Source: Kallotenue papyrolyticum (GTDB lineage Bacteria; Chloroflexota; Chloroflexia; Chloroflexales; Kallotenuaceae). From it: a stretch of DNA of 64,000 nucleotides. This document shows, piece by piece, positions 25,308 to 33,842 of this stretch. The notes under the pieces were generated by a model, which saw only the letters and a list, made by a program, of their open reading frames with translations, searched no databases and had not been told where the DNA came from. How positions within the stretch are numbered: position 1 is the stretch's first letter; every line of letters begins with the position of its first letter. The position numbers and the translations under genes were made by a program. Location of the stretch: assembly GCF_000526415.1 (NCBI RefSeq), contig NZ_JAGA01000002.1:454001-518000 (forward strand), in the 5' to 3' direction.

Positions 25308-25736
25308 CTACACCACCTGTACCTCGTCGCCAACGCGCACCGTGCCGCTCTCCAGTGCGCGCGCCAGCACGCCGCGGCGTCCACTCAAGGCCTCTTTGAG
25401 GCCAGGACGGCTCAGCTCCAGGTGAGCGCAGACCGTGCACGGACCGGTGATCTCCAGCAGCGCCGTACCGATACGTAGGCGCTGGCCCTCGCGCAGGGCA
25501 TTGACATCCATGCCGCGCACCGTGAAGTTCTCGGTAAGATCACCGGGTTGCAGATCCACGGAGGCCAGGGTTGTTTCATCCACCAGGTAGATCTGCCGTT
25601 TGGAACCGGGCCGTGACTTGCGATGCCCGGCCAGGCCCCAGTCGGCAATAACCTCCGCTTCCTCCAGCGCGATCATCGGCTCGTCGCGCTGGCGCGAAAT
25701 GAAGATGTGCGTGATCCGCGGCTGTTCCGTGCTCAT
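25308..25736 (-). CDS. MOSC-domain protein
   Basis: A stand-alone MOSC protein of 142 residues. Visible features are the loop DWGLAGHRKSRPGSKRQIYLVDE, PGDLTENFTVRGMDV and the cysteine-containing GPCTVCAHLE near residue 108. MOSC domains bind molybdenum cofactor-type sulfur or reductive-enzyme partners; stand-alone bacterial versions are poorly defined. Its stop lies 4 bp from the start of the downstream GT87-like gene, suggesting one transcript. Confidence 0.85.
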   Translation of the reverse strand: MSTEQPRITHIFISRQRDEPMIALEEAEVIADWGLAGHRKSRPGSKRQIYLVDETTLASVDLQPGDLTENFTVRGMDVNALREGQRLRIGTALLEITGPCTVCAHLELSRPGLKEALSGRRGVLARALESGTVRVGDEVQVV

Positions 25737-25873
25737 AGCTGCTCACCTCCGCCTCAGACTCGATTGTGCCCGCTCCGACCGCGCCTGGCAAGCCACTGCT
25801 GTCCCATGGGTGACGCGCCTGCCGGCCCGGCCCGTGTGGGACGGGTGGTGACGCCGGGCAGCCTGCCTGGCGC

Positions 25874-26929
25874 TCAGAGGCCGAGGAGCCGATCCAGGCG
25901 GCGCCAGTCGAGGTGCTGGTCGGCCAGGCGGGAGAACTGTTCGCGGCGCAGAGCGCTGAAGCGCTGCTGTCCGATCAACGCTTCCAGACGCTGCACCGTG
26001 GTCAGCGTATCGTCGGGCGAGATCAGGATCGGCACCTTGTTGCGTACCGCACGGTCGATCACCGTGGCTGCCGGGCGCATGTTGCCGGTCAGGATCAGAC
26101 AGGAGGTTGAGGTCTCCAGCGCGGCGATCTGCAGGTCAGGCCGGTCACCACCGGTGATCACCGCCTTATTGGCCTGGCGTCGGAAGAAGCGCAGCGCACT
26201 CTCCGCGCTCATGGCGCCCACCGATAGGTGCTCCACCAGCCGTGTGCGGTCGCCGTCCGAGATCACCTCGGCATCGAGATGCTCGATGACATCCTGCACC
26301 GTGGGTGCGGCGATCTGCGGATCGTGGGGGATCACACCCAGCACGGGGACGCCGGTGCGCTCCAGGTAGGGCGTTACCACCTCGCGCACATAGTCGAGCT
26401 GCGAGGCAGAGACCTGGTTGAGCACCACGCCCAGCAGGCGCTGGCCCAGGTAGCGGCGCACCGCGGCCACGGCGTCGATCGCTGCCAGGCTGCGGAAGCG
26501 ATTGACCAGCAGCACCGGCGCGCCGAGCAGATCGCTGACCTGATCGGCGCTGAGATCGAGCAGCGCGCCTTCGGCCCAAGTGTTGGCGCCTTCGAGGATC
26601 ATCACCTCCTTGTCGGCTGCCAGCGTCTCATACGTGGCTTTGAGGCGCTGGCGGAAGTCCGGGGCATCGCCGTGGAGCACGCGCTCGAGCACGCGTGTGG
26701 TGGCCAGCACCGGCGCAAGTTGCTCGAGCGGCTCAGATAGGTCGAACAGCTCGCGCATGAACTGGGCATCCAGATCAACCGCTCCCTGTTCTGTCTGGGC
26801 CACCGAGACGCTGACCGGCTTCATGTAGCCGACGCGCCGACCGGCCTGGCGCGCATGCTCGAACAGCACGACGCACAGCGCGCTCTTGCCGACGAACGTT
26901 TCCGTTGAAGCAACATAGATTGTAGTCAT
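25874..26929 (-). CDS. AAA_26/DRTGG protein (phosphotransacetylase N-domain type)
   Basis: 351 residues. The N-terminal dethiobiotin-synthetase-like P-loop domain (IYVASTETFVGKSALCVVL, about residues 3-21, and ILEGANTWAEGALLDLS) is followed by a DRTGG domain (about 210-320; VGAMSAESALRFFRRQANKAVITGGDR). This pair forms the regulatory N-terminal part of long phosphotransacetylases, here without the catalytic PTA domain. It follows the fused ADP-forming synthetase gene by 73 bp, so a regulatory or acetyl-group role is likely. ATG 26929 has AGAGG 6 nt upstream. Confidence 0.85.
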   Translation of the reverse strand: MTTIYVASTETFVGKSALCVVLFEHARQAGRRVGYMKPVSVSVAQTEQGAVDLDAQFMRELFDLSEPLEQLAPVLATTRVLERVLHGDAPDFRQRLKATYETLAADKEVMILEGANTWAEGALLDLSADQVSDLLGAPVLLVNRFRSLAAIDAVAAVRRYLGQRLLGVVLNQVSASQLDYVREVVTPYLERTGVPVLGVIPHDPQIAAPTVQDVIEHLDAEVISDGDRTRLVEHLSVGAMSAESALRFFRRQANKAVITGGDRPDLQIAALETSTSCLILTGNMRPAATVIDRAVRNKVPILISPDDTLTTVQRLEALIGQQRFSALRREQFSRLADQHLDWRRLDRLLGL

Positions 26930-27002
26930 GAGCAACCTCTTTCTGAACTATCAGCGATCGGTGCTACCGGGCGGTTAGACCTATCCGGCGCGTCATCGCG
27001 GC

Positions 27003-29105
27003 TCATCCCTTCAAGATGATGCGCGCGTCCAGTACCAGCGCGCCTTGGCCCTGGTCATAGACCACCAGCGGATTGATGTCCATCTCGACGATTTCGGGAA
27101 AATCGGTCACCAGCTGCGAAACACGCAACAGCGTCTCTTCGATGCTGTCGAGGTCGGCGGGCGGCTGGCCGCGCACGCCGCGCAGGATCGGGAACGAACG
27201 GATCGCCTCGATCTGCTGGCGTGCATCCTGGCGCGAGAGTGGCGCCAGGCGAAAGGCGACATCCTTAAGCACCTCGACGTAGATCCCGCCCAGCCCGAAG
27301 GCGATCAGCGGGCCGAGCTGCGGATCGCGCGAGACGCCCACCAGACACTCGCGGCCACGCGCGGCCTGTTTTTGCACCAAGATGCCATGAATGTCGGCGT
27401 TGGGCTGGTAGCGGCGCGCGCGGTACTCGATCAGTTCGAAGGCGTCGCGCACCTCATCAGGGCTGCTGATGCCCACGCGCACGCCGCCGATGTCCGATTT
27501 ATGCAGAATATCCGGCGACGAGATCTTCATCACCACCGGATAGCCCAACCGATTGGCCAGCGTGACCGCTTCTTCGGGCGAGCGCGCCAGATAGGAATCC
27601 GGCAGACGTAGGCCATAGGCGGCCATCACTTCACGCGCTTCGATCTCGCCCAGCTCCAGCCGTCCCTGGGCACGCACAGCATCGAAGGTGTGCTGAACGC
27701 GCTGACGATCGACTTCGAAGGTGACGTACTCGCCCTCGGGTTGCTGCTGGCGCTGGGCATAGGTATCCATCGCCTTGAGCGCGGCCACGGCACGCTCCGG
27801 AAAGGGGTAGTTGGGGATGCGCCGCTGGTTGAGGATCGTCAGCGCCGGCTGGAGGCTGTGCTCGCCCATGAACGAGGCGACAACCGGCTTGCGCGGTTCG
27901 GGCTGGGCCTCGGCCAGCTCGGCGATCACCTCGGCGGTTTCGGCAACATCGCTCTGCGCCTGGGGCGTGAACAGCACTAGCAATGCATCAACGTTGGGAT
28001 CGGCCAGCGCGGCGGCGATGCCGATGCGGTAGCGATCCGAGCGGGCATCGCCGATGATGTCGATCGGGTTGAAGACGTTGGCGGTGGGTGGCAGTTCGCG
28101 CTGGAGGCGGGCGATCGTTTCGGGCGCAAAGCGCGCCAGTTGCAACCCGGCATGTTCGATCGCATCGGTCGCCAGAATGCCGGGACCGCCCGCGTTGGTG
28201 ACGATCGCGACGCGATTGCCGCGCAGCAAGGGCTGGTAGGCGAAGATCAACGCCTGGTCGAAGACATCCTGCATCGTGCGCGCGCGCAGAATGCCGCTCT
28301 GGGTAAAGGCGGCTTCATAAGCCGCCTCGGAACCGGCCAGCGAGCCGGTATGCGAAGAGATCGCGCGCGAGCCGGCGGCGGTGGTGCCCGACTTGATGAT
28401 GATCACCGGCGTCTGGCGCGTCACCTCGCGCGCCACGCGCATAAACTCCGGCCCACGCGCGATGCCCTCCAGATAGGCCAGGATCACGCGCGAGTGGGGA
28501 TCGTCCTTCCATGCCTGGAGCAGCGCGACCTCATCCACATCAGCTTTGTTGCCCAACGAAACGAAGCGCGAGAAGCCGATCCCCTCGGTCACCGACCAGT
28601 CGAGGATCGCCGTGCAGATCGCGCCCGACTGCGACATAAACGCGATGTTGCCGGGCAGCGGCATCAGGGCTGCGAAGGAAGCGTTCAGCCTGGAAACGGT
28701 ATCGATCACCCCCAGACAGTTGGGCCCGATCATGCGCATACCGTAGCGCCGCACGATCGCCAGCAACTGCTCCTCGCGTTTGAGGCCTTCCGGCCCGATC
28801 TCCTTGAAGCCGGCAGTGATCACGATCAGGCCCTTGACCCCGCGCTGACCGCACTCCTCGGCCACTGCCAGCACCGCTGTGGGCGGCACCACGATCACGG
28901 CCAGGTCAGGCACCGCGGGTGTCTGAGCCACCGAAGGGTAGGCCCGCAGACCCAATACCTCGTTTGCGGTTGGATGGATCGGATAGATCGCGCCGGGAAA
29001 GCCGTTGGTCACGATGTTTTTGAGCACGGTATGACCCAGCTTACGCGGATCGGGCGACGCGCCAACCACGGCCACCGAGCGGGGCGCGAAGATCGCATCG
29101 AGCAT
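27003..29105 (-). CDS. ADP-forming acetate/acyl-CoA ligase, fused alpha-beta subunits
   Basis: A 700-residue fusion that interconverts acyl-CoA, ADP and phosphate with acid, CoA and ATP. The N-terminal CoA-binding domain (SVAVVGASPDPRKLGHTVL) and CoA-ligase domains carry the phospho-histidine motif SSHTGSLAGSE (about residue 257). The C-terminal ATP-grasp half contains PVVMKISSPDILHKSDIGGV and ends with MDINPLVV. ATG 29105 with GGAG upstream matches the family N-terminus; the longer open frame upstream has no similarity. A TTGACA at 29175-29180 on the minus strand may be part of its promoter. Acetate is a usual substrate but cannot be fixed by sequence alone. Confidence 0.93.
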   Translation of the reverse strand: MLDAIFAPRSVAVVGASPDPRKLGHTVLKNIVTNGFPGAIYPIHPTANEVLGLRAYPSVAQTPAVPDLAVIVVPPTAVLAVAEECGQRGVKGLIVITAGFKEIGPEGLKREEQLLAIVRRYGMRMIGPNCLGVIDTVSRLNASFAALMPLPGNIAFMSQSGAICTAILDWSVTEGIGFSRFVSLGNKADVDEVALLQAWKDDPHSRVILAYLEGIARGPEFMRVAREVTRQTPVIIIKSGTTAAGSRAISSHTGSLAGSEAAYEAAFTQSGILRARTMQDVFDQALIFAYQPLLRGNRVAIVTNAGGPGILATDAIEHAGLQLARFAPETIARLQRELPPTANVFNPIDIIGDARSDRYRIGIAAALADPNVDALLVLFTPQAQSDVAETAEVIAELAEAQPEPRKPVVASFMGEHSLQPALTILNQRRIPNYPFPERAVAALKAMDTYAQRQQQPEGEYVTFEVDRQRVQHTFDAVRAQGRLELGEIEAREVMAAYGLRLPDSYLARSPEEAVTLANRLGYPVVMKISSPDILHKSDIGGVRVGISSPDEVRDAFELIEYRARRYQPNADIHGILVQKQAARGRECLVGVSRDPQLGPLIAFGLGGIYVEVLKDVAFRLAPLSRQDARQQIEAIRSFPILRGVRGQPPADLDSIEETLLRVSQLVTDFPEIVEMDINPLVVYDQGQGALVLDARIILKG

Positions 29106-29283
29106 GAGCGCAGCTCCTTTTATATGCGATAGATAGGTTCTTCCATAGATGGTGTACCCCCAGATCACGTCGGCTGTCAATCTATATTTTCGGCTTGGCG
29201 GGGCTGACCTGCCCGTAGAAGCGCGTTTCTGAAAGGTTACAATAACGCATGTGTCAAATGCCACACAGCAAGCATGCTGGAGA

Positions 29284-29312
29284 TTGACAATCGATAAGAG
29301 GATGACTACACT
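29284..29312 (+). promoter_or_regulatory. Promoter of the stand-alone glycosyltransferase gene
   Basis: Consensus -35 TTGACA (29284-29289), 17-nt spacer and TACACT (29307-29312), about 50 nt before the GTG start. Confidence 0.6.
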
Positions 29313-29362
29313 GTGCTTTCGCTCAGCGAGCAGGGCGCTGCGCCAGCATCGAGGTTTGTGCC

Positions 29363-30523
29363 GTGAAGATTAGTATTATTGGTCCAACCTATCCTTACCG
29401 GGGCGGGATTGCACACTACACTACCCTGCTCGTCCATCATCTTCGTGCGGCCGGGCACGATGCTAAGCTTTACTCCTATACACGCATGTACCCTAAATTT
29501 TTATTTCCCGGTAAGACCGATAAAGATCCGAGTCAGACTGTTCTGCGCGTGCCGTGTGAGTACATCGTCGATCCACTGAATCCACTTAGCTGGTGGCGGG
29601 TTTTCTTTCGTATCCGGCGCGATCGTGCTGATCTTGCTATCTTGCAGTGGTGGGTTCCCTACTGGACGCCGAGTCTGGCTGTTATTTCGCATCTGATCAA
29701 GCATTATACATCGACCAGGATTGTTTATATTTGCCACAATGTTATGCCCCACGAAGAGAGTGGGACACTGGACCATCGGCTCGCCTGGGTCGTGCTAAAG
29801 CGTGGTGATGCCTTTATTGTGCACTCGGAGCAGGACCGCAGGAAGTTGCTTGCGCTGTTGCCAAACGCTCTGGTTTGGCATACTAATTTGCCCGTTTTTG
29901 ACATATTTGGAAAAAACTCTGCTAGGGAAGAGGATGTTGTTTGTTTGCGTCGCGAGCTTGGTTTGGAAAACAAAAAGGTGTTACTGTTTTTTGGATTTGT
30001 TCGGCCGTACAAGGGTTTAGAGTATGCTATTCAAGCTCTTCCTCTGGTAAGAAAACATATCCATGATGTACATCTGCTTGTTGTTGGTGAGTTTTGGGGC
30101 GGAAAAGAGCAATACTTGTGGTATGCGAGTGAAGCTGGTGTTCTTGATTCAATGACTGTTATCGATGAGTATATTCCTAATGAGAGGATTGCTCAATATT
30201 TTGCCTTATCAGATGTTGTTGTGCTCCCGTATGTATCTGCAACGCAGAGTGGTGTTGTTCAAGTTGCGTTTCACTTTGGCGTCCCGGTTATAACTACACG
30301 CGTTGGTGGGCTTCACGAAGTTGTGCGTGATGGTTACAGTGGTTTTGTGGTTCCTCCACAAGATGAAGAATCATTGGCGCATGCAATTGTTCGTTATTTC
30401 AAGGAAGAAAAGAAGTCTGTTTTTAGTCAAAATATAGTTAATGATAGATCGGTTGGAAAATACTCCTGGTTAGAAATAGTTGATATCTTGGGTGATATAT
30501 GGGCGAGATTGAAGCAGGGTTAA
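29363..30523 (+). CDS. Glycosyltransferase family 4 protein
   Basis: A 386-residue GT-B enzyme. The N-terminus MKISIIGPTYPYRGGIAHYT contains the usual glycine-rich acceptor loop. The C-terminal donor half has KKVLLFFGFVRPYKGLEYAI, DEYIPNERIAQYFALSDVVVLPY and GVPVITTRVGGLHEVVRDG, with the GT4 E-x7-E-like region. The start is GTG with GAGG upstream. The gene becomes steadily A/T-richer towards its 3' end, unlike neighbours on either side. It sits alone between a promoter and a strong terminator. Acceptor and sugar are unknown. Confidence 0.88.
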   Translation: MKISIIGPTYPYRGGIAHYTTLLVHHLRAAGHDAKLYSYTRMYPKFLFPGKTDKDPSQTVLRVPCEYIVDPLNPLSWWRVFFRIRRDRADLAILQWWVPYWTPSLAVISHLIKHYTSTRIVYICHNVMPHEESGTLDHRLAWVVLKRGDAFIVHSEQDRRKLLALLPNALVWHTNLPVFDIFGKNSAREEDVVCLRRELGLENKKVLLFFGFVRPYKGLEYAIQALPLVRKHIHDVHLLVVGEFWGGKEQYLWYASEAGVLDSMTVIDEYIPNERIAQYFALSDVVVLPYVSATQSGVVQVAFHFGVPVITTRVGGLHEVVRDGYSGFVVPPQDEESLAHAIVRYFKEEKKSVFSQNIVNDRSVGKYSWLEIVDILGDIWARLKQG

Positions 30524-30524
30524 T

Positions 30525-30580
30525 GGAACCGTTGATGTAGAGTGTACATCAACGGTTCCTGTGAATTTATTTTATTTTTT
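30525..30580. terminator. Strong bidirectional terminator
   Basis: A perfect 15-bp stem (30525-30539 with 30545-30559, loop GAGTG) followed on the plus strand by a T-rich tract. It lies between the convergent glycosyltransferase and lipoprotein genes; the stop codon of the former is directly before the stem. Confidence 0.85.
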
Positions 30581-31292
30581 GGTGAGGGTTTGCAACCTCA
30601 TCGCCTGTTGTTGCATCGATTGAGTAGATCCATGTTTGCGATCGGGAGTCAACAACGCTCCAGACTGGGCCGGAGCTTCCTTCTAAATAAACCAACTCGA
30701 GATCATAGATTGATTCTTCGGTTGGTATGTTTCGTTTCTTGGCGAATTCTTGGAATTTATCAAAAACCTGATTGCTATCTAGTTTGACCTTTTGAAGATC
30801 GATGGGTTGTTCCTTAGGACTGGTTTCCTCGACAGGTTCAGCGAGTGTTGTTCCAGTAGCCTCACCATCGACGATCTGTACTATGAACTGTCGTCGCTGT
30901 CCAGGTACCTTGAACCGGTAAAACCAGCCAGGCAGGACCGGTGGTCCACCAAGATTTGCGATCATAATCCTCGAAGGAACAATTGCATAAAGACGAGCTG
31001 CGGGATCGAACTCTCGTGCAGCGATGTCTGCAGCTATTCTGTAGCTGTCTAAAGCGCTCTGACTCCGACCGTCTTGACTACGCTGCTCTTCACTTGAAGC
31101 AGGATAGCCTGTCGTTGTTGCAGGAGTTGTGCTTGGTGCTGGATATCCGGCCTGGTCTTGGGTCAGTGCGGGTGTAGCAGGTGCTGGTGTGATTGTAAAC
31201 CGCTGAACAGGTTGTTCTGTACAGCCGACGAGCAATGCAGTAAGGAATGCAATCGCTACAAGTTGTTTATAGAGCGATTTGATGTCCAGCAT
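30567..31292 (-). CDS. Lipoprotein of unknown function
   Basis: A 241-residue lipoprotein: hydrophobic LVAIAFLTALLVGC gives a clear lipobox. A Pro/Thr/Ser-rich linker (about 25-70) follows, then a globular domain ending with GPVWSVVDSRSQTWIYSIDATTGDEV, a PepSY-like closing strand. The ATG at 31292 begins the signal peptide; the open frame upstream contains the preceding terminator hairpin and is not coding. It lies downstream of a secreted repeat protein on the same strand. No catalytic motif is seen. Confidence 0.75.
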   Translation of the reverse strand: MLDIKSLYKQLVAIAFLTALLVGCTEQPVQRFTITPAPATPALTQDQAGYPAPSTTPATTTGYPASSEEQRSQDGRSQSALDSYRIAADIAAREFDPAARLYAIVPSRIMIANLGGPPVLPGWFYRFKVPGQRRQFIVQIVDGEATGTTLAEPVEETSPKEQPIDLQKVKLDSNQVFDKFQEFAKKRNIPTEESIYDLELVYLEGSSGPVWSVVDSRSQTWIYSIDATTGDEVANPHQKIK

Positions 31293-31307
31293 AAGCCCCC
31301 AAAAGGT

Positions 31308-31336
31308 GTGCAGGGTTACACTTTGTAACCCTGCAC
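31308..31336 (-). terminator. Terminator after the secreted repeat protein gene
   Basis: A perfect 12-bp stem GTGCAGGGTTAC (31308-31319 with 31325-31336), 5-nt loop, followed on the minus strand by ACACCTTTT. It lies between the repeat-protein stop (31395) and the lipoprotein start (31292), so the lipoprotein may depend on read-through. Confidence 0.6.
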
Positions 31337-31394
31337 CGCTAAAGATGATTTTGAGTTCAGGTAGCCCCCACGGCAACTGTCTTGATCGGCAAGG

Positions 31395-32843
31395 TTACTG
31401 TGCAGAACCAGTTAGCGCGATCAGATAGTCACTGGGTACTTTCGATGGATCGTATCCCGAGACGTTAGTAGTCGTGTTATGCTGAATCACAGCCACCAAT
31501 GGCTGTCCATTGCTCGACGTTACCTTCGCAGAGGTCGTCGTTCTATTCGGTAGTGGATCGCCGGTATTGTCGAGATGGATGATATTGACTGTACCATTGG
31601 GTGGTACATTATTGAATGTTCGGCTCTGGCCATTCGCATAGGTGATGGTGACATTGGTCGCCTGGGAGCCTGTGTTCTGCACGGTTACTGCGCTGAAATA
31701 ACCGTAGAAATCGCTCATCAGGTTGGGGATGTTAACCGTGCTGGAGGCCTGCGCCGGGACATTATAGCTGGCGAAGTCCCCTACGGGCGTGCCGCCGCGC
31801 CGGCCCTCAGGCACGCTGAGGCTGACCAAGCCGACGATCTGACCGCTTGTTGCTGTGACGCGAGCGGAGAAGACGCCGTCGGTGTTGCCCGAAGGCAGAT
31901 CAGCATTGGCTGGTTGGTAGAACTCCTTCGAGGCATTTTCTGCCAACGAGAAGGTTTCGGTGGCTCCATTCGAGTAGGTGATGGTTCCTTGTGCTGGCCC
32001 ACCTACTGCTTGAATGGTCAATGCTGATCCGAATCCGTAGTAGTTTCTATAGAGTGCTGGTACATAGAGTGTCGTGCTACCACCGGTTACGGCGTTGTAG
32101 CTGGAAGTACCATTGACTGGGGCGGTGCGCCAGATATTAGCGATACCAACAATCGGTACCCCACCGCTTGATGTGACGATTGCACCAAACAGACCATTCT
32201 GATTCCCTGAAGGCAGCTGAGCAAGAGACTGCATCGGGAAGGTCTTGGAGGCATTTGGTCCAATCTGTCCCAGATTAATGGGTGAGCCGATCTGCGACCC
32301 AGTTCTTTGATCGTAGAACGTTGCTGTAACGGTGGTTGCTGTGCTGCCAGCATTCTGAATGACTATTTCCGAGAAGAAGTTATAGTAATTCTTGTACAAC
32401 CCCGGGAAGTAGAGGGTAGTGCCAGCTTGTGTAGAATCGGCACCCTCGTAGCCAAACGCTGTCCAGGGCTGAACCGTGCTGTTGGTCGAAGCGGTATTGA
32501 CCGATGCCTTAACTGGTACATCGCTCTCGACAACCGCTGAGTATTGACCAGCGTTCAAGCCCGTGACCTGAGCTGGAACAAAGATAGAGAGCGCGCCATC
32601 CGCAGCAATCTGGGTAGGACCGTGAGTCCTCACCAGCGTGCCGTTGGCATCATAGAACTTGATTGAAACGTTCGCTATCGTTGAGTTGGGGTTTTGAATG
32701 TTGATCGAGCTCTGCCAGATACCCGGAGCAGCCGTGTTGTTCTGGCCTTGAGCATTGACACGCTTGCTGGTAAAGGCAGCAGCACTCAGTACCAGTGTGA
32801 GTGTCAGAGCGATGGATACGACACGGCGAATGATCTTAGGCAT
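31395..32843 (-). CDS. Secreted surface protein with four beta-rich repeats
   Basis: A 482-residue exported protein. Signal peptide: RRVVSIALTLTLVLSAAAF with cleavage near VNAQ. The mature part has four related units of about 110 residues. Each starts with a strand such as WQSSINIQNPNS, FFSEIVIQNAGS, FGSALTIQAVGG or YFSAVTVQNTGS and continues with TVTATFYD- or TITYSNG-type strands. Units two to four are preceded by NIPNLMSDFYG/YRNYYG/YKNYYN-like aromatic motifs. Such repeats suggest a cell-surface or appendage-like adhesin or structural protein. GGAGG lies 8 nt before the ATG at 32843. Confidence 0.8.
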   Translation of the reverse strand: MPKIIRRVVSIALTLTLVLSAAAFTSKRVNAQGQNNTAAPGIWQSSINIQNPNSTIANVSIKFYDANGTLVRTHGPTQIAADGALSIFVPAQVTGLNAGQYSAVVESDVPVKASVNTASTNSTVQPWTAFGYEGADSTQAGTTLYFPGLYKNYYNFFSEIVIQNAGSTATTVTATFYDQRTGSQIGSPINLGQIGPNASKTFPMQSLAQLPSGNQNGLFGAIVTSSGGVPIVGIANIWRTAPVNGTSSYNAVTGGSTTLYVPALYRNYYGFGSALTIQAVGGPAQGTITYSNGATETFSLAENASKEFYQPANADLPSGNTDGVFSARVTATSGQIVGLVSLSVPEGRRGGTPVGDFASYNVPAQASSTVNIPNLMSDFYGYFSAVTVQNTGSQATNVTITYANGQSRTFNNVPPNGTVNIIHLDNTGDPLPNRTTTSAKVTSSNGQPLVAVIQHNTTTNVSGYDPSKVPSDYLIALTGSAQ

Positions 32844-32916
32844 ACGCTGCCTCCTCCACAGAGATACGCGGTGAGCGGATAGATCCTTAGCCCACCAACC
32901 CGCTAGCACGTTGCTC

Positions 32917-32945
32917 ACTATAGCAAGCTGGCACGAGTTCTTCAA
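32917..32945 (-). promoter_or_regulatory. Promoter of the secreted repeat protein gene
   Basis: Minus-strand TTGAAG (32940-32945), 17-nt spacer, TATAGT (32917-32922), giving a leader of about 65 nt. Confidence 0.55.
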
Positions 32946-32965
32946 TACCCTCTTCGGAGCATCTG

Positions 32966-33011
32966 CGATCTAACCTGTCGTTAGATCGGCTGAGTAGTAG
33001 CGACTACTACT
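32966..33011. terminator. Two consecutive hairpins downstream of the nucleotidyltransferase gene
   Basis: CGATCTAAC/GTTAGATCG (32966-32974 and 32980-32988, perfect, 5-nt loop) and AGTAGTAG/CTACTACT (about 32993-33011, 3-nt loop, T-run on the plus strand). They lie just past the stop at 33024 on the minus strand and may end the glycan-cluster transcript. Confidence 0.45.
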
Positions 33012-33023
33012 TTTGGGTAATCC

Positions 33024-33842
33024 TCAGGATGCGTCGAAACCATCGCATGATTGTAGGAGTGATGCCTGTTGAAGTGCCAGGTCATAGACGACGGCCTGAA
33101 AGTCTTCAGGGGTTCCAATGTCACGATATCGTGCATCTTCAAGGACAACCCCCCTGAAGGTGAGCCCCCCTTCAAGTGCAGCCTGGAAAATATCACTCAG
33201 CACGATCTCCTTCTCAGAAGAAGTGATCGACTTTAGAAAAGCGCTCATATATTGAGTAAAGCGCGGTGACCAGACGGCTAGTCCCCACATCAGTGTTAAA
33301 TCTGTATGGAGTGGTTTATCGATAAATCGGCGAATGACTGCATCGCTAGTTACTTCTACCATTCCGAACTTGTGTGGGGTTGTGGTCTGAAAGAGTCCGA
33401 GAGTGACATCTGCTGGATGAGTGAGGTGTTGTTCCACAACGCGCATCATTGTATCAATCGGTTCAATAATGGTGTCGGGCATTGAAAAAACCGTCGTTGC
33501 CTTACCGATCCAGGATGTAGCTAAATCGAGCGCGAAGGGCATTCCACTGAGTTGTTGTTGGTAGAGGTACGTAATTGATATTCCATAGCGCTCTCCATTG
33601 CCAATATAACGCACAATATCGGCCTTTGATTCGCTGATAATAATCGCAGCGCGTGTGACGTTGGCACAACGCAAGGCCTTGAGATGTGTTTCCAGTGCTG
33701 TGATAGGTCGCCAGTGCCTGCCATCGCCGATAGCCTGCAGCTGAAATCCCAGCGGCATGATCTCCTTGCTACACGGAATTGCGCCCAAACGCGAGCCGCG
33801 CCCTGCCGCCGGCAGCAGTCCAACCAAGTCAGTTGCCATCAT
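33024..33842 (-). CDS. Sugar-phosphate nucleotidyltransferase
   Basis: A 272-residue nucleotidyltransferase of the glucose-1-phosphate thymidylyl/uridylyltransferase fold. The N-terminal GLLPAAGRGSRLGAIPCSKEIMPLG is the nucleotide-binding signature (G-x-G-x-R-L, with the catalytic Lys downstream). VFSMPDTIIEPID corresponds to the metal-binding Asp region. It overlaps the upstream membrane-protein gene by 14 nt and is the last gene of the minus-strand glycan cluster. Nucleotide and sugar specificity cannot be stated. Confidence 0.85.
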   Translation of the reverse strand: MMATDLVGLLPAAGRGSRLGAIPCSKEIMPLGFQLQAIGDGRHWRPITALETHLKALRCANVTRAAIIISESKADIVRYIGNGERYGISITYLYQQQLSGMPFALDLATSWIGKATTVFSMPDTIIEPIDTMMRVVEQHLTHPADVTLGLFQTTTPHKFGMVEVTSDAVIRRFIDKPLHTDLTLMWGLAVWSPRFTQYMSAFLKSITSSEKEIVLSDIFQAALEGGLTFRGVVLEDARYRDIGTPEDFQAVVYDLALQQASLLQSCDGFDAS

